Positions 1 through 8,435 of a DNA stretch of 64,000 nucleotides are shown here, one piece after another. Numbering within the stretch: the first letter of the stretch is position 1; the number at the start of each line of letters is the position of its first letter. Below the pieces are notes generated by a model. It saw only the letters and a list, made by a program, of their open reading frames with translations. It was not told the DNA's origin and did no database searches. Source of the DNA: Hymenobacter lucidus (GTDB taxonomy: Bacteria; Bacteroidota; Bacteroidia; Cytophagales; Hymenobacteraceae); the NCBI RefSeq assembly GCF_020447265.1, contig NZ_JAJADR010000002.1:558001-622000 (forward strand), read 5' to 3'. The translations under genes and the position numbers were made by a program.

Positions 1-1782
1 AACGACGAGAAGTCGGGCCCGGCAACGTATAGCAGCCACGTTTCGCTGAGCGCGCCCGGCGAGCAGGTGCTGACGATTCTGGGCAACAACGACAGCGACT
101 ATTACCCCGTCAACGGTTCCTCTTTTGCCTCGCCCCTAGTGGCCGGGGCCGCCGCACTGGTGCGCACCCGCTTTCCGCAGTTCACCGCCGAGCAGGTAGC
201 GGCCCAATTGCGCCAGACTGCCGACGACATTTACACGCTGCCCGGCAACTCCACGCTACGCGGCAAGCTCGGCACCGGTCGCCTGAACGTGCACCACGCC
301 GTGAGTCAGACCGACCGGCGCGAGGCCCGTATTCTGAGCAGCCAGCTGCTGCCCGCCCGCCAGGCCTACCAGCCCAACGACACGTTTCAGTTGGCCGTAA
401 CGCTGCAAAATCTGCTGCAGCCAGTGTCGAATCTTACCGTTACGCTTACTTCGCTTTCCCCCTACCTTACCGTACGCCGGGGCACTTTCGCAGCTGGCAC
501 GCTGGCCACGCTGGCCCGTACCACCAACTCGGCCGCGCCATTTCGGCTGGTAGTGGCCGGCGCGGTGCCCATCAACACCCGGGCCGAGCTGCGCTACCGC
601 CTCACAGCCGACAACGGCTATCAGTCTGACCAGTTCTTGGTAGTTACGCTCAACCCCGACTACGTGGTGCTTGATGCCAGTGACCTGCACCTCACGCTCA
701 CCAGTCGGGGCAATCTGGGCTACGACGGACTGGGCTCCGACCTGGGCCAGAGCGTGACTTACAAAGGTGGCGCGCCGCTGCTCTACGAAGGCGGCCTGAT
801 GGTAGCCACCTCGCCCACCCGCGTGGCCGACCGGGTGCGCAACGAGCGGAATCAAGCCAACCAGGATTTCTACTCCCTGAGCCAGATAGCCCTTAGCCGC
901 CAGCCCTTGCGGGCCACCCAGGAAGCCCAGGGAATATTTCAGGACTCCCTGCCCAGTGCCAAGCGCACCGGCACCGTGGGAGTGCGCATCAGGCAGCGCG
1001 GCTACGCCTGGGCCTCCCCCGCCGACCGTGACTACGCCATTGTGGAGTATCAGCTCAAAAACATAACGCCCGACACGCTCAAACCCCTGTACGCCGGTCT
1101 GTTTATGGACTGGGACGTGGTGCCCGAGGCCGGCCGCAACGCCGCTGACTGGGACTCGGTGCGGACCCTGGGCTACGCCTACGACCGGGAAAATCCGATG
1201 GTATACGCCGGCGTTAAGCTGCTGCGGGGCGGAAAGGCGACGTGCTATTCCATCAACAACAACTCCACCATCACGGCCGTGCGCCTCGGCGACGGTTTCA
1301 GCAGCGCCGAAAAGTACCTTACCCTCAGCAATAAAGCCCGCCTGAGCTCGGTAGGCTTCAACTCCGGTACCGATGTGTCGCAGGTGGTGGGGGCCGAGCT
1401 GGTACGCCTGGCCCCCGGCGACTCGGTGGTGGTGGCGTTTGCCGTGCTGGGCGCTCCTACGCTGGCGGCGCTGCAAACGGCCGCCGATGCCGCTCAGGCC
1501 CGTTATAACCTGGTACTGCCCACACGACCGGCCAAAAATCTGCTTTTGTGGCAGGCTTACCCCAATCCGGCCCGCACGCAGCTGCGGGTAGAGCTGCCGG
1601 CTGGCGCTGGCTATACCCAACTATCGTTGCTCACCACGCTGGGACAACTGGTCAGGCAGCAGGCCGTAGTAGGTTCCGGCAGCCAGATTGACGTCCGCAC
1701 CCTGCCGGCCGGCATCTACGTGCTGCAGGTAGCGGGGCCAGCGGGCGTACTGTCGCGGCGGGTGGTAGTGGGCCCAGAGTAG
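1..1782 (+). CDS. S8 (subtilisin-like) secreted serine protease, 5'-truncated, T9SS type A sorting domain
   Basis: The reading frame is open from base 1, so the N-terminal part (signal peptide, Asp and His of the triad) lies outside the window. The nucleophile motif GSSFASPLVAG (Ser codon at 121-123) matches the subtilase GTSMAxPxVAG box. After it comes a long beta-rich region of about 400 residues with no recognised catalytic motif. The end is a typical Por secretion tail: YPNPA near 1560-1575, a Leu/Gln-rich beta strand, then LPAGIYVLQV and a short basic end. In the T9SS family this tail directs passage across the outer membrane and is then removed or anchored. A GTG at 67 could be mistaken for a start, but the frame continues upstream with plausible subtilase sequence. 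The gene ends at a strong terminator. Confidence 0.9.
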   Translation, partial: NDEKSGPATYSSHVSLSAPGEQVLTILGNNDSDYYPVNGSSFASPLVAGAAALVRTRFPQFTAEQVAAQLRQTADDIYTLPGNSTLRGKLGTGRLNVHHAVSQTDRREARILSSQLLPARQAYQPNDTFQLAVTLQNLLQPVSNLTVTLTSLSPYLTVRRGTFAAGTLATLARTTNSAAPFRLVVAGAVPINTRAELRYRLTADNGYQSDQFLVVTLNPDYVVLDASDLHLTLTSRGNLGYDGLGSDLGQSVTYKGGAPLLYEGGLMVATSPTRVADRVRNERNQANQDFYSLSQIALSRQPLRATQEAQGIFQDSLPSAKRTGTVGVRIRQRGYAWASPADRDYAIVEYQLKNITPDTLKPLYAGLFMDWDVVPEAGRNAADWDSVRTLGYAYDRENPMVYAGVKLLRGGKATCYSINNNSTITAVRLGDGFSSAEKYLTLSNKARLSSVGFNSGTDVSQVVGAELVRLAPGDSVVVAFAVLGAPTLAALQTAADAAQARYNLVLPTRPAKNLLLWQAYPNPARTQLRVELPAGAGYTQLSLLTTLGQLVRQQAVVGSGSQIDVRTLPAGIYVLQVAGPAGVLSRRVVVGPE

Positions 1783-1835
1783 CAGACGAGTCTGTTTGGC
1801 ATTGCCCTGGCCTTGCTACAGCTTCAGAATGGAAA

Positions 1836-1874
1836 CAAAAAGAGGTCCTGACCGAAAGTCAGGACCTCTTTTTG
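1836..1874. terminator. Bidirectional intrinsic terminator
   Basis: A perfect 17-bp inverted repeat (1836-1852 and 1858-1874) with a 5-nt CGAAA loop, and A/T runs on both sides. It separates the protease gene from the convergent small gene at 1895-2239. Confidence 0.9.
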
Positions 1875-1894
1875 TTTGGGTACAGCAGAACGTT

Positions 1895-2239
1895 TTATAA
1901 GGCCAGGGCCAGCCATTCCTCATCAGTCAGGCCGTAGTCGGCGGGGTTGGCGCGCAGCAGTTGGTGGCGGTCCAGCAACTCAGCTACGGGCCGGGGCACT
2001 ACCAGAAAATGCCGGGCCATGTTCTCCAGGGCTTTGCGGCCCCGCCGGATCCAGAAGGTACCCCGCGCCGGATGCACCTGCACCGTTGGATCAATGACCA
2101 AGGCCGCCTGCAGCCATTCATCGGCCGGGGCTATCGTGGTATTCTGGTCATCGCCCAGCTCCTGACGCAAAAACTGGACGAAGCGGCGCTGCAGGGCAAC
2201 GGGCAAAGCCGAAAACAGGCATGGTGCGGTGGTATTCAT
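1895..2239 (-). CDS. Small hypothetical protein, 114 aa
   Basis: I do not recognise the family. It is a soluble 114-residue protein without signal peptide or membrane segment. Its middle (TFWIRRGRKALENMARHF) is basic, and its end (DYGLTDEEWLALAL) is acidic and helical. ATG at 2239 is the first start, and the stop sits just before the shared bidirectional terminator. A plus-strand frame overlaps it, but the minus-strand frame has the more natural composition and ends correctly at the terminator. Codon use matches the GC-rich neighbours. No operon partner is visible. Confidence 0.6.
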   Translation of the reverse strand: MNTTAPCLFSALPVALQRRFVQFLRQELGDDQNTTIAPADEWLQAALVIDPTVQVHPARGTFWIRRGRKALENMARHFLVVPRPVAELLDRHQLLRANPADYGLTDEEWLALAL

Positions 2240-2784
2240 AACAGGGCAGACAATCAGGGTGGAGAATACTATTGGATACGTGTTATAGCCATTTCGGATG
2301 CCAAAAAGCCAACAGAATCGGCACAGGAATTAAATACCGCAACACGAGCAGCTTTTTACAGCCATTGGGGCAGCCAACCCACGCAGTCGTGGGGCTCTAC
2401 TAGCGGCCGTAGTGACGGAAAATTCTGAGCTTGTTGGGATATAGCCAGTAACCTTGGCCGAAGCTTTTGGCAAAGTCAATTGGCACAATGCTGACTGCTT
2501 GCAAGTAGATCATTATATAGCTCATTATCAATAGTTAGTATATATAGCCCCTATTGCAGCTAACCAAATTAGTAATATTTTTATGAAAATTCGTTATTCA
2601 GTTCCTAGGCGGATTTTTACCGCATTCTATTATTTCCTTTAATATTATTTTAATCCTAGTATTGAGGATCATTATGCCTATAATTCATCGTATTTTTCTA
2701 CCTAATATTTTTAGTCTAGCAATAATATTCGTATTTTTGGATATGCGTAGAACGAAGCAAGCCAATCTTCCTTTTCCTCTTCCC
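2240..2784. other. AT-rich intergenic region without a convincing gene
   Basis: About 545 bases between two small genes. From about 2440 to 2760 the sequence is strongly AT-rich, with runs such as TATATAG and AATATTATTT, in sharp contrast to the roughly 60% GC surroundings. A frame opens at 2662, but its first 40 residues are AT-driven hydrophobic sequence with no family look. A TATTTTTG box at 2732-2739 fits the Bacteroidota -7 consensus and could drive the small gene starting at 2785. Nothing else is recognised. Confidence 0.5.
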
Positions 2785-3000
2785 ATGCAGCAGTATGCTC
2801 GCTGCATTGATGCCTCCCGTCGGCCCACCGACCATATCGGTGACTGGCCGGCACCAGGTGCGGTGTACCCGGTGCAGTACCGCCCCAATGCCCGTACCGG
2901 TCAGCTACAGGTGCATGTGCTGGGCTTTTATGCCGAGCGGCCCTACGGCGCGTTCAACTTTCAACGGTTTGAGCCGGTAGCCCAGCTCTGGCTCAACTAG
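2785..3000 (+). CDS. Small hypothetical protein, 71 aa
   Basis: No family is recognised. The protein is short and soluble, with a Tyr/Pro/Arg-rich core (VYPVQYRPNARTGQLQV) and an aromatic C-terminus ending QLWLN. I prefer ATG 2785 to the upstream in-frame ATGs at 2662 and 2674, because base composition switches from AT-rich to typical coding GC just before 2785 and a TATTTTTG promoter-like box lies at 2732-2739. It is followed within 25 nt by a terminator, so it is probably a single-gene unit. Confidence 0.55.
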   Translation: MQQYARCIDASRRPTDHIGDWPAPGAVYPVQYRPNARTGQLQVHVLGFYAERPYGAFNFQRFEPVAQLWLN

Positions 3001-3024
3001 TATCCAGCGTCCCTCCTTTTCATT

Positions 3025-3050
3025 AGCCACCCGATTCGGGTGGCTTTTTT
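3025..3050 (+). terminator. Intrinsic terminator
   Basis: AGCCACCCGA paired with TCGGGTGGCT, followed by a run of six T. It lies 24 nt after the stop of the 71-residue protein. Confidence 0.85.
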
Positions 3051-3171
3051 GTTACCCACACTACCCGCCGTTGGCTATTGCGGCGGCCGGTTTGCCCGCT
3101 CCGGCCCGGCTGGTCGCCTTATTTACCCGGCACCGTGCTGGATTTTTAGCCGCCTTGCTTTTCTTTACGGC

Positions 3172-3582
3172 ATGCCCGAGCCTATCAACCAGATTTACAG
3201 CATTCCGGCCCCCTACCGCCGCATGGAAAATATGCACATCCTGTTCTGGCTACTCAAAGACATCGGCTGGTGCATGCTCTGGAAGCCCCTGGGGTTGGTC
3301 ATGATTTTTCCCACGCTCATCATTGCCATCGTCATCACCTGGCGCACCCGCGACATGAAAGCCGAGCTGGCCCACAATCTGGCCATTGTGTTCTGGATTT
3401 CGGCCAACTCCTACTGGATGATCAGTGAGTTTGCGGGCTTCGATACGGTCCGGATCTGGGGTAGCCTCACGGGCAAGCACCTGGCCCTCATTCCCTTCCT
3501 GACCGGCCTGCTCGTGCTGCTCTACTATTATCTGGTGCAGAAGCCGCGGGAAAAACAGGCCGGGCAGTTGGCTACGCAATAA
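3172..3582 (+). CDS. Small integral membrane protein, 136 aa, hypothetical
   Basis: Three hydrophobic segments are visible at about residues 41-58 (GLVMIFPTLIIAIVITW), 66-90 and 105-125, with a Lys/Arg-rich cytoplasmic end (VQKPREKQ). The second segment contains several aromatic residues (FWISANSYWMI). The frame extends upstream to 3040, but ATG 3172 gives a protein with an ordinary N-terminus (MPEPINQIYS), while the upstream part is Pro/Arg-rich and looks non-coding. No function can be assigned. It is convergent with the VIT-domain gene, with only 29 nt between the stops. Confidence 0.65.
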   Translation: MPEPINQIYSIPAPYRRMENMHILFWLLKDIGWCMLWKPLGLVMIFPTLIIAIVITWRTRDMKAELAHNLAIVFWISANSYWMISEFAGFDTVRIWGSLTGKHLALIPFLTGLLVLLYYYLVQKPREKQAGQLATQ

Positions 3583-3611
3583 GGCGCAGGCGGCTCTACG
3601 CGGCGTTTTCC

Positions 3612-6500
3612 TCAGCTCACGCCGGCCCGCTTCCGGCGGCGCAAGCGGCGAATACCCAGTGCGGCACCCGCGGCCAGCAGCAGCGAAGCACCACCATCAA
3701 TAGGCACTTCCGTCACGGCTGGCTCAGTGCTTTCATCTAGGTCGAGAGCGGTATTGGCTTTCAATACTTCGTCCTGCTTGCGGCGCAGGGCCGCTTTCTG
3801 GGCCTCGTTTTCCAGGGCCAGATAAGCAGTAAAGGGCGTCAGAATGCCGGCCCGGAAGCTGGCCTGCACAAAGGGAACCCGCTGCTCGTCGGTAGCCTCG
3901 GGGTGGAAAGCCTGCCATTGCTGGTAGCCGTGCAGCAGCAGGCCCATTTGCCAGCGGCTGGTGCCCGCCCCCGGCTGCGGCAGCGCTACCTGCTGCTCAT
4001 TGAGCACAATATCAGCCGATTCGTCATCGGGCAGGTAGGCCCGGACGTGGGCAACATCGGGCCAGGCCCGCACTGGCACGGGTAGCACAGGCTGTGAGGT
4101 AGCCATTTGCCCAGCCCGGCTATTGGAGCGGAGCGAATGGACAGCAAGACTATCGTCCGCACCCAGCACATAAAACTGGTCCGTTTCGGGGTAGGCACTG
4201 CTCAGCTCCGCCAGGTTTTGGCCCAGAATTGCCTTGTGCAGGCTATCCGTTACCACTGCAATCAGCGGATAGGTAGCAGCAGAACTTTGCCGGGCTTTAA
4301 ACAGCAGCTGGCGCAACGCCCCATCCAAGTAAAAGCCACCCGTGCTTTCGTGCCTGGCGAGTTGCTCCTGCCATTTTTCAGTGGGTGCTACGGGCGTGGC
4401 ATACGCATCTACCAGCGTAAACCGGGCTTGCGCAGTGGCGGCTTCCTGGGCAAAGTGCCGGTTGATGCGGGCCGCATACGCCGCCTTGCCGTTACCCTGC
4501 CCAGCCGACGCATCCAGCAGGAAATGATAATAAGGCTTACGCTGCACCAGCGGCAGGGCTTTTTTGGCGGCGGCACTCACGTATACCACTGCCTGGTCGG
4601 GCGTGGCTACGGGCCGGGCCAGGGGCTGAGCAGAGGAGTCGCCGAGCAGCACCGTGCGGCCATCTACCGTCAGGCGCACCGGTTCCTTGTGCAGCAGCTG
4701 AATGCCGGTGGTGCGGGCTACGTTCCCCGCCACCGGAAACACGCGCAGGCTTACGTGGCGGGCATCAAGGTAGCTGAGCAGGCCCGGGTCCCGGTTCTGG
4801 TTTTCGTTCAGAATCTGGGCGTAAACCCAGGCCGCCGTGCGTTTTTCGGCCAGAACCCCCGGTTCTCGCCGGCCATTGATGTCGAGGTAATAGTCGCCGA
4901 CCCAGCAGCCGACCGGCAGCTCCAAACTGGTGCTGTACTCGCCGTTGCTCAGCCGGGCGTCGGTGTTGGCCACCGTCAGATCGAGCCAGCTTACCCAGGC
5001 CTGCTGCCGGGCATCGTAGCGGCTGCGGGTGGTAAGGCTTGTGAGGGCCGGGCGGCCGGACGCATTGCCCGGCCGCTCGTTGCCGGCGAAGCGCTGCCAC
5101 TGGGGCTGCTCGTACTCCGGCTCCTGGGCCGCACCCAGAAACAGCTGCTCTAGGGACGTAATCTTGTCGTCGGACAGCGTCAGGTTGTCGAGCACCAGCC
5201 AGTTAAAATACATCGACAGGTAGGGCACGTGGCTGGAGGAAAAGTCGTTGGCGCGCTCCTTATGCTGTTTGATGACGTTCAGAGTACGGGCCAGCGCCTG
5301 CTCGTCGAGGTGGTAGCGCCGGGTGTAGTCGGGCGTGTAGCGGTAGTCCAGCGCCTCGTGCAACACCCAGCGGTTATGCAGGTATTGCCCCGTGATGATA
5401 AGCGGCAGCGTGAGCCCACCGGCTACCAACCCGGCCCGCAACCAGCGCCGGGCGAAAAAGCCTGTCAAAAACTCCAGATCAGCGGCCAACTCGTGCACGT
5501 GCAGCACCAGTAGCAGCAGCGGCGCCAGCATCAAAAAACCGGCCCCGATGAGAATAACGGCCAGAATGGACAGTGGCAAAAATGGCAGGAAGACGATGAA
5601 AAAGTAGAACGTGTAGCCAAACAGCACGCTCCGCCCCAGAAACACCGCCAGCCGCCGCCACCGGTCGGGGCTGTCGGGCAGGCACAGCAGCAGGCCGTTG
5701 AGCACCGCCAGGGCGTAAAACCACGGGCTGTTGAAGTTGCCAAACACGCCCCGGTCGTGGCTGCCGGAGCCGCCAAACATGTTGCCCAGCAAGAAACCAT
5801 TGTTGACTAGCAGGCCCAGCATTGGTAGCACCAGGCTGATCAGCACCTTCCAGAGCAGGTGCAGCTCGGCATCTTCGGCCCGCCGCATTGCCAGAATGTA
5901 GGCCCCGCGCACCAGGAAAAACAGAAAGCAAAACGAGCAGCTAATCAGTAAAACAGCCAGCAGCGGCCCCTCCCACGACCGCTCGAACCGCTCCAGCATG
6001 GTAGAAGGCAGCCACATAAGCACGTACAAGGCAGCCGGTGCAGCAAAAGCCAGAGCAAAGTTCAGAGCGGCCGTGTGCGACCGGTCGGCGGGCGTGAGTC
6101 GCACTACCAACGCAAACATGGCGTGGGCCAGCGTGGGCATGATAAACGTGACGACGTAGATGGCCAGGTCGGTGGGCACCATCCAACGGGGCACCGCAAA
6201 CGGCACAATCTCCGAGTCGTGGCCGATATAGAGCAGCGCGAAGGTGGTGTAGGCCACCAGAGCCAGGGCGCTGTAGACCCACTCTACCGGCCGACCGCGC
6301 CGCAGCTGCACCAGGGCGTAAGTCAATGTACTCAGCCCTAGCCCCGCCAGGGCCAACGCAAACTGCTGCCACAGCACCAGGCTAGCGGGCGGCAGCAGGC
6401 TCTGAATAACCGTGAACTGGCCGTAGCACAGCCCCGCCAGGAGTACCAGTGGCAGCGTGTTGAGCAGCAGAAGCCACTTGGGATTGAGCAGGTTGCGCAT
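3612..6500 (-). CDS. Polytopic VIT-domain protein with exosortase-type C-terminal signal (XrtN-system-like)
   Basis: A 962-residue membrane protein. The N-terminal ~390 residues hold about a dozen hydrophobic helices. Around residues 485-620 lies a VIT-type domain: an LPVGCWVGDY strand, AEKRTAAWVY, DPGLLSYLDARHVSLRVFPV. This is the sequence style of inter-alpha-trypsin-inhibitor VIT domains. A von Willebrand A-like part follows, with a weak MIDAS (HFLLDASAG). The extreme C-terminus is a short VPIDGG motif, one hydrophobic helix and a basic RRLRRRKR end. This three-part layout is that of PEP-CTERM-like exosortase substrates. The family resembles proteins described as XrtN-system VIT proteins in Bacteroidota. 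No exosortase is present in this window. The assignment to XrtN is inference; the domain architecture is seen. A good promoter lies just upstream. Confidence 0.75.
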   Translation of the reverse strand: MRNLLNPKWLLLLNTLPLVLLAGLCYGQFTVIQSLLPPASLVLWQQFALALAGLGLSTLTYALVQLRRGRPVEWVYSALALVAYTTFALLYIGHDSEIVPFAVPRWMVPTDLAIYVVTFIMPTLAHAMFALVVRLTPADRSHTAALNFALAFAAPAALYVLMWLPSTMLERFERSWEGPLLAVLLISCSFCFLFFLVRGAYILAMRRAEDAELHLLWKVLISLVLPMLGLLVNNGFLLGNMFGGSGSHDRGVFGNFNSPWFYALAVLNGLLLCLPDSPDRWRRLAVFLGRSVLFGYTFYFFIVFLPFLPLSILAVILIGAGFLMLAPLLLLVLHVHELAADLEFLTGFFARRWLRAGLVAGGLTLPLIITGQYLHNRWVLHEALDYRYTPDYTRRYHLDEQALARTLNVIKQHKERANDFSSSHVPYLSMYFNWLVLDNLTLSDDKITSLEQLFLGAAQEPEYEQPQWQRFAGNERPGNASGRPALTSLTTRSRYDARQQAWVSWLDLTVANTDARLSNGEYSTSLELPVGCWVGDYYLDINGRREPGVLAEKRTAAWVYAQILNENQNRDPGLLSYLDARHVSLRVFPVAGNVARTTGIQLLHKEPVRLTVDGRTVLLGDSSAQPLARPVATPDQAVVYVSAAAKKALPLVQRKPYYHFLLDASAGQGNGKAAYAARINRHFAQEAATAQARFTLVDAYATPVAPTEKWQEQLARHESTGGFYLDGALRQLLFKARQSSAATYPLIAVVTDSLHKAILGQNLAELSSAYPETDQFYVLGADDSLAVHSLRSNSRAGQMATSQPVLPVPVRAWPDVAHVRAYLPDDESADIVLNEQQVALPQPGAGTSRWQMGLLLHGYQQWQAFHPEATDEQRVPFVQASFRAGILTPFTAYLALENEAQKAALRRKQDEVLKANTALDLDESTEPAVTEVPIDGGASLLLAAGAALGIRRLRRRKRAGVS

Positions 6501-6538
6501 ACGAACTTAGCAGAAAGATACGTTGTGGTAAAGCACAG

Positions 6539-6570
6539 CAAACATATATCAAAGAACTTTGTAATACAAA
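6539..6570 (-). promoter_or_regulatory. Bacteroidota-type promoter of the VIT-domain gene
   Basis: On the minus strand it reads TTTG (6567-6570), a 20-nt spacer, then TATGTTTG (6539-6546). This matches the Bacteroidota -33/-7 consensus TTTG/TAnnTTTG exactly. Transcription would start about 30 nt before ATG 6500. Confidence 0.75.
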
Positions 6571-6687
6571 GCATATTTTCAGCCGGCGGAATCAATTACC
6601 CTTGGCAGTGAAGATGTGTCGACAAGCAGGCAACCGATGAAGCATAACTGCTCTGGATTTTCAGACCCAAACAGCTGATGCCACAAA

Positions 6688-6719
6688 AAAGGCTGCCTCC
6701 CGCGCGGAAAGCAGCCTTT
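6688..6719 (-). terminator. Intrinsic terminator of the 156-residue lipoprotein gene
   Basis: AAAGGCTGC (6688-6696) pairs with GCAGCCTTT (6711-6719). On the minus strand the stem is followed by a T run. It lies 22 nt after the stop at 6742. Confidence 0.8.
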
Positions 6720-6741
6720 CAGCCGACAGAAAGCCTCTGTA

Positions 6742-7212
6742 CTACTGATATTTCACGTCTATTTCCACTCCTATCTGCTCCCCGGGATTCAGCTTGGGCA
6801 CCAGGGCGTGGTAGGTGATGTTGGGCGCTTCGGTGGTCAGACCCTGCCGAAACTCGACGTGCAGCATGGGCTTGCTGGTAACACAGTCGCGCCGGAAGGT
6901 GTAGTTGATGCCCGCGTTGCCGCTCGACAGCCCTTTCTTGCCGATGACCAGATCATAGGTCGTAAAATCAATCAGGGGGTGGCAGGGGCCGCTTACTAGC
7001 TGGTCGAATTCAACCTGGGAGCGAATAACCGTGTGCGTTTCCGACAGGTTGATAGTAAGGTTGCGCCGGGTATCCTGGCAGCCGTACTCACCCTCCAGGC
7101 TTTTTACCGGGAGCGGGGTGCTGGTGCAGGGCTCCATTTCGCACTCGGTCTTGCAGCCGCCAAGCAGCGTTAGGACCAGCAAGAATCCGGGGGAGTAAGC
7201 CAGTGGTTTCAT
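6742..7212 (-). CDS. Hypothetical lipoprotein, 156 aa
   Basis: The signal peptide ends in a lipobox, LTLLGGC, with the lipidated Cys at about residue 20. The mature part starts with a Cys-rich stretch (KTECEMEPC), suggesting disulfides, and contains two more Cys later. A segment HTVIRSQVEFDQL recalls Bacteroidota lipoproteins that carry an IRSxxEFDxL motif (PrcB-like), but I would not assign the family on that alone. It is predicted to be periplasmic and membrane-anchored. It is a single gene with its own terminator. Confidence 0.7.
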   Translation of the reverse strand: MKPLAYSPGFLLVLTLLGGCKTECEMEPCTSTPLPVKSLEGEYGCQDTRRNLTINLSETHTVIRSQVEFDQLVSGPCHPLIDFTTYDLVIGKKGLSSGNAGINYTFRRDCVTSKPMLHVEFRQGLTTEAPNITYHALVPKLNPGEQIGVEIDVKYQ

Positions 7213-7418
7213 ACGAAGAAGCTATATAGTGAAAGACAGGAACTCGTATTTACCAGAGCCGCAGCCAGCTGCAAAGGTTGCACGCCTCCCCCCTACTCCT
7301 GTTTCCGGTGGCCAATGGCGTCCGAGTGGCCGCTCCCGGCAGAGGCGCTATTGGAGGTTTTCGAGCTTGGCAGTCAGCAGCGGCTGTAAGCTACCTTTTT
7401 TGGACGTTGCGGCACCGG

Positions 7419-8381
7419 TCAGCACGCGGTTTTGGCGCCGGAGCGGGCGGTTACCGTCATGGTGCCGGCGGCCGTTTCGCTGATAACGTAGGCGGCCGGC
7501 CCATTGAAAAACTCCAAGCTGACATCTGGCCCGGTGCGGCGCAAGGCAAACGGCACTTCGGTAGGGTCCACGTCGAGCCCGGGAAAGACAAACTCCACCG
7601 TGTCGTCTTTGCGCAGCAGCGCGTAGTAAAGCCGGGTGTCATCGGTAGTAAAAAGCATCACCTGCTTATCACTGTCGGCCACCTGAAACGAGCAGATAAT
7701 CCGAATATCCGGACTGTCCAGAATGATTTGCCGCGTATTGGCCGTCACCACGTAGCGGCTGCCATTCCACACTTCCTCGGAATGCTCGCTAAACGGGTAC
7801 TGGGTCATCTGATCAGTAACGCGCCGCACCAGAAACGGCTTGTTGTTGCGCACGATAAACTCCGACCACTCGTGCCAGCAGCAGCCGCTCTTAGTCATCA
7901 CGCTCAGGCGCTTGGCCTTGGCATCGGTGCTGAACATACCGCAGTATTCCTGGGCCAGGGCCGTAAAAGCTGGACTGGGCACAAAGCCCGTAGCTGTGCC
8001 CAGATACACCTGAAACGAGGGGCCGTGGTAGCAGCTATTTTGCCCGTCTTGCAAGGCCAGATCCAGTCGCCCGTCGAAGTTGAAGTCGTTGCTGATAATC
8101 AGGCTTTGCTCACCGTAGGGCAGCTCTAGCACGTTGGATTCCGCCTTGCCATTATGCGTAAACAAAGCCAACTCATCCGACGTGACCTTCAGCACCTGCT
8201 TGCGGGTTTTTTTGTCGTAAATAGCCACCCAGCCCGGGCTGAATACTTCCGCCGTATCGGCCAGGTATATTTTGCCGAAGTAGGCCTTCGAAAAGTCGTC
8301 GACGCGGTATTGCCGCTGGGCCCAGGCGGCGGGGCTGCAACAGAAAAACAGGAGTAGCAGCGTAACAAAGCGGATAAGCAT
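7419..8381 (-). CDS. Exported XAC2610-like protein with FG-GAP/EF-hand-like calcium loop
   Basis: A 320-residue protein with a signal peptide ending AAWAQ at about residue 21. Around residue 97 the motif NDFNFDGRLDLAL is a DxDxDG-type calcium loop, as in FG-GAP/VCBS and XAC2610-like proteins. It is followed by a glycine/aromatic stretch (YHGPSFQVYLG). Several Cys (SGCCWHEW and others) suggest a periplasmic or surface fold stabilised by disulfides. The assignment to the XAC2610 group rests on the combined pattern of exported protein, N-x-DFNFDG-x-D and a repeated beta style. The role is unknown. It is alone on the minus strand between two hypothetical genes, and no promoter of the usual form is evident. 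Confidence 0.6.
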   Translation of the reverse strand: MLIRFVTLLLLFFCCSPAAWAQRQYRVDDFSKAYFGKIYLADTAEVFSPGWVAIYDKKTRKQVLKVTSDELALFTHNGKAESNVLELPYGEQSLIISNDFNFDGRLDLALQDGQNSCYHGPSFQVYLGTATGFVPSPAFTALAQEYCGMFSTDAKAKRLSVMTKSGCCWHEWSEFIVRNNKPFLVRRVTDQMTQYPFSEHSEEVWNGSRYVVTANTRQIILDSPDIRIICSFQVADSDKQVMLFTTDDTRLYYALLRKDDTVEFVFPGLDVDPTEVPFALRRTGPDVSLEFFNGPAAYVISETAAGTMTVTARSGAKTAC

Positions 8382-8435
8382 GGAGCGTAGTGAAAAGTAG
8401 TTCCGGGTATGGCAGCGGGCAAACCGCGGCGAAAC

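Noticed and set aside
256..1620. A 454-residue open frame on the minus strand
   Set aside because: It lies fully opposite the S8 protease and is rich in Gly, His, Val and Gln, typical of the complement of GC-rich coding DNA. It has no family motif.
1961..2428. A 155-residue plus-strand frame over the small gene at 1895-2239
   Set aside because: It runs into AT-rich spacer, has no start context, and lacks a terminator. The minus-strand gene ends at one.
4107..5153. A 348-residue open frame on the plus strand inside the VIT-domain gene
   Set aside because: It is an antisense shadow: the opposite strand has clear VIT and membrane features, and this frame has low-complexity Gly/Arg/Gln composition.
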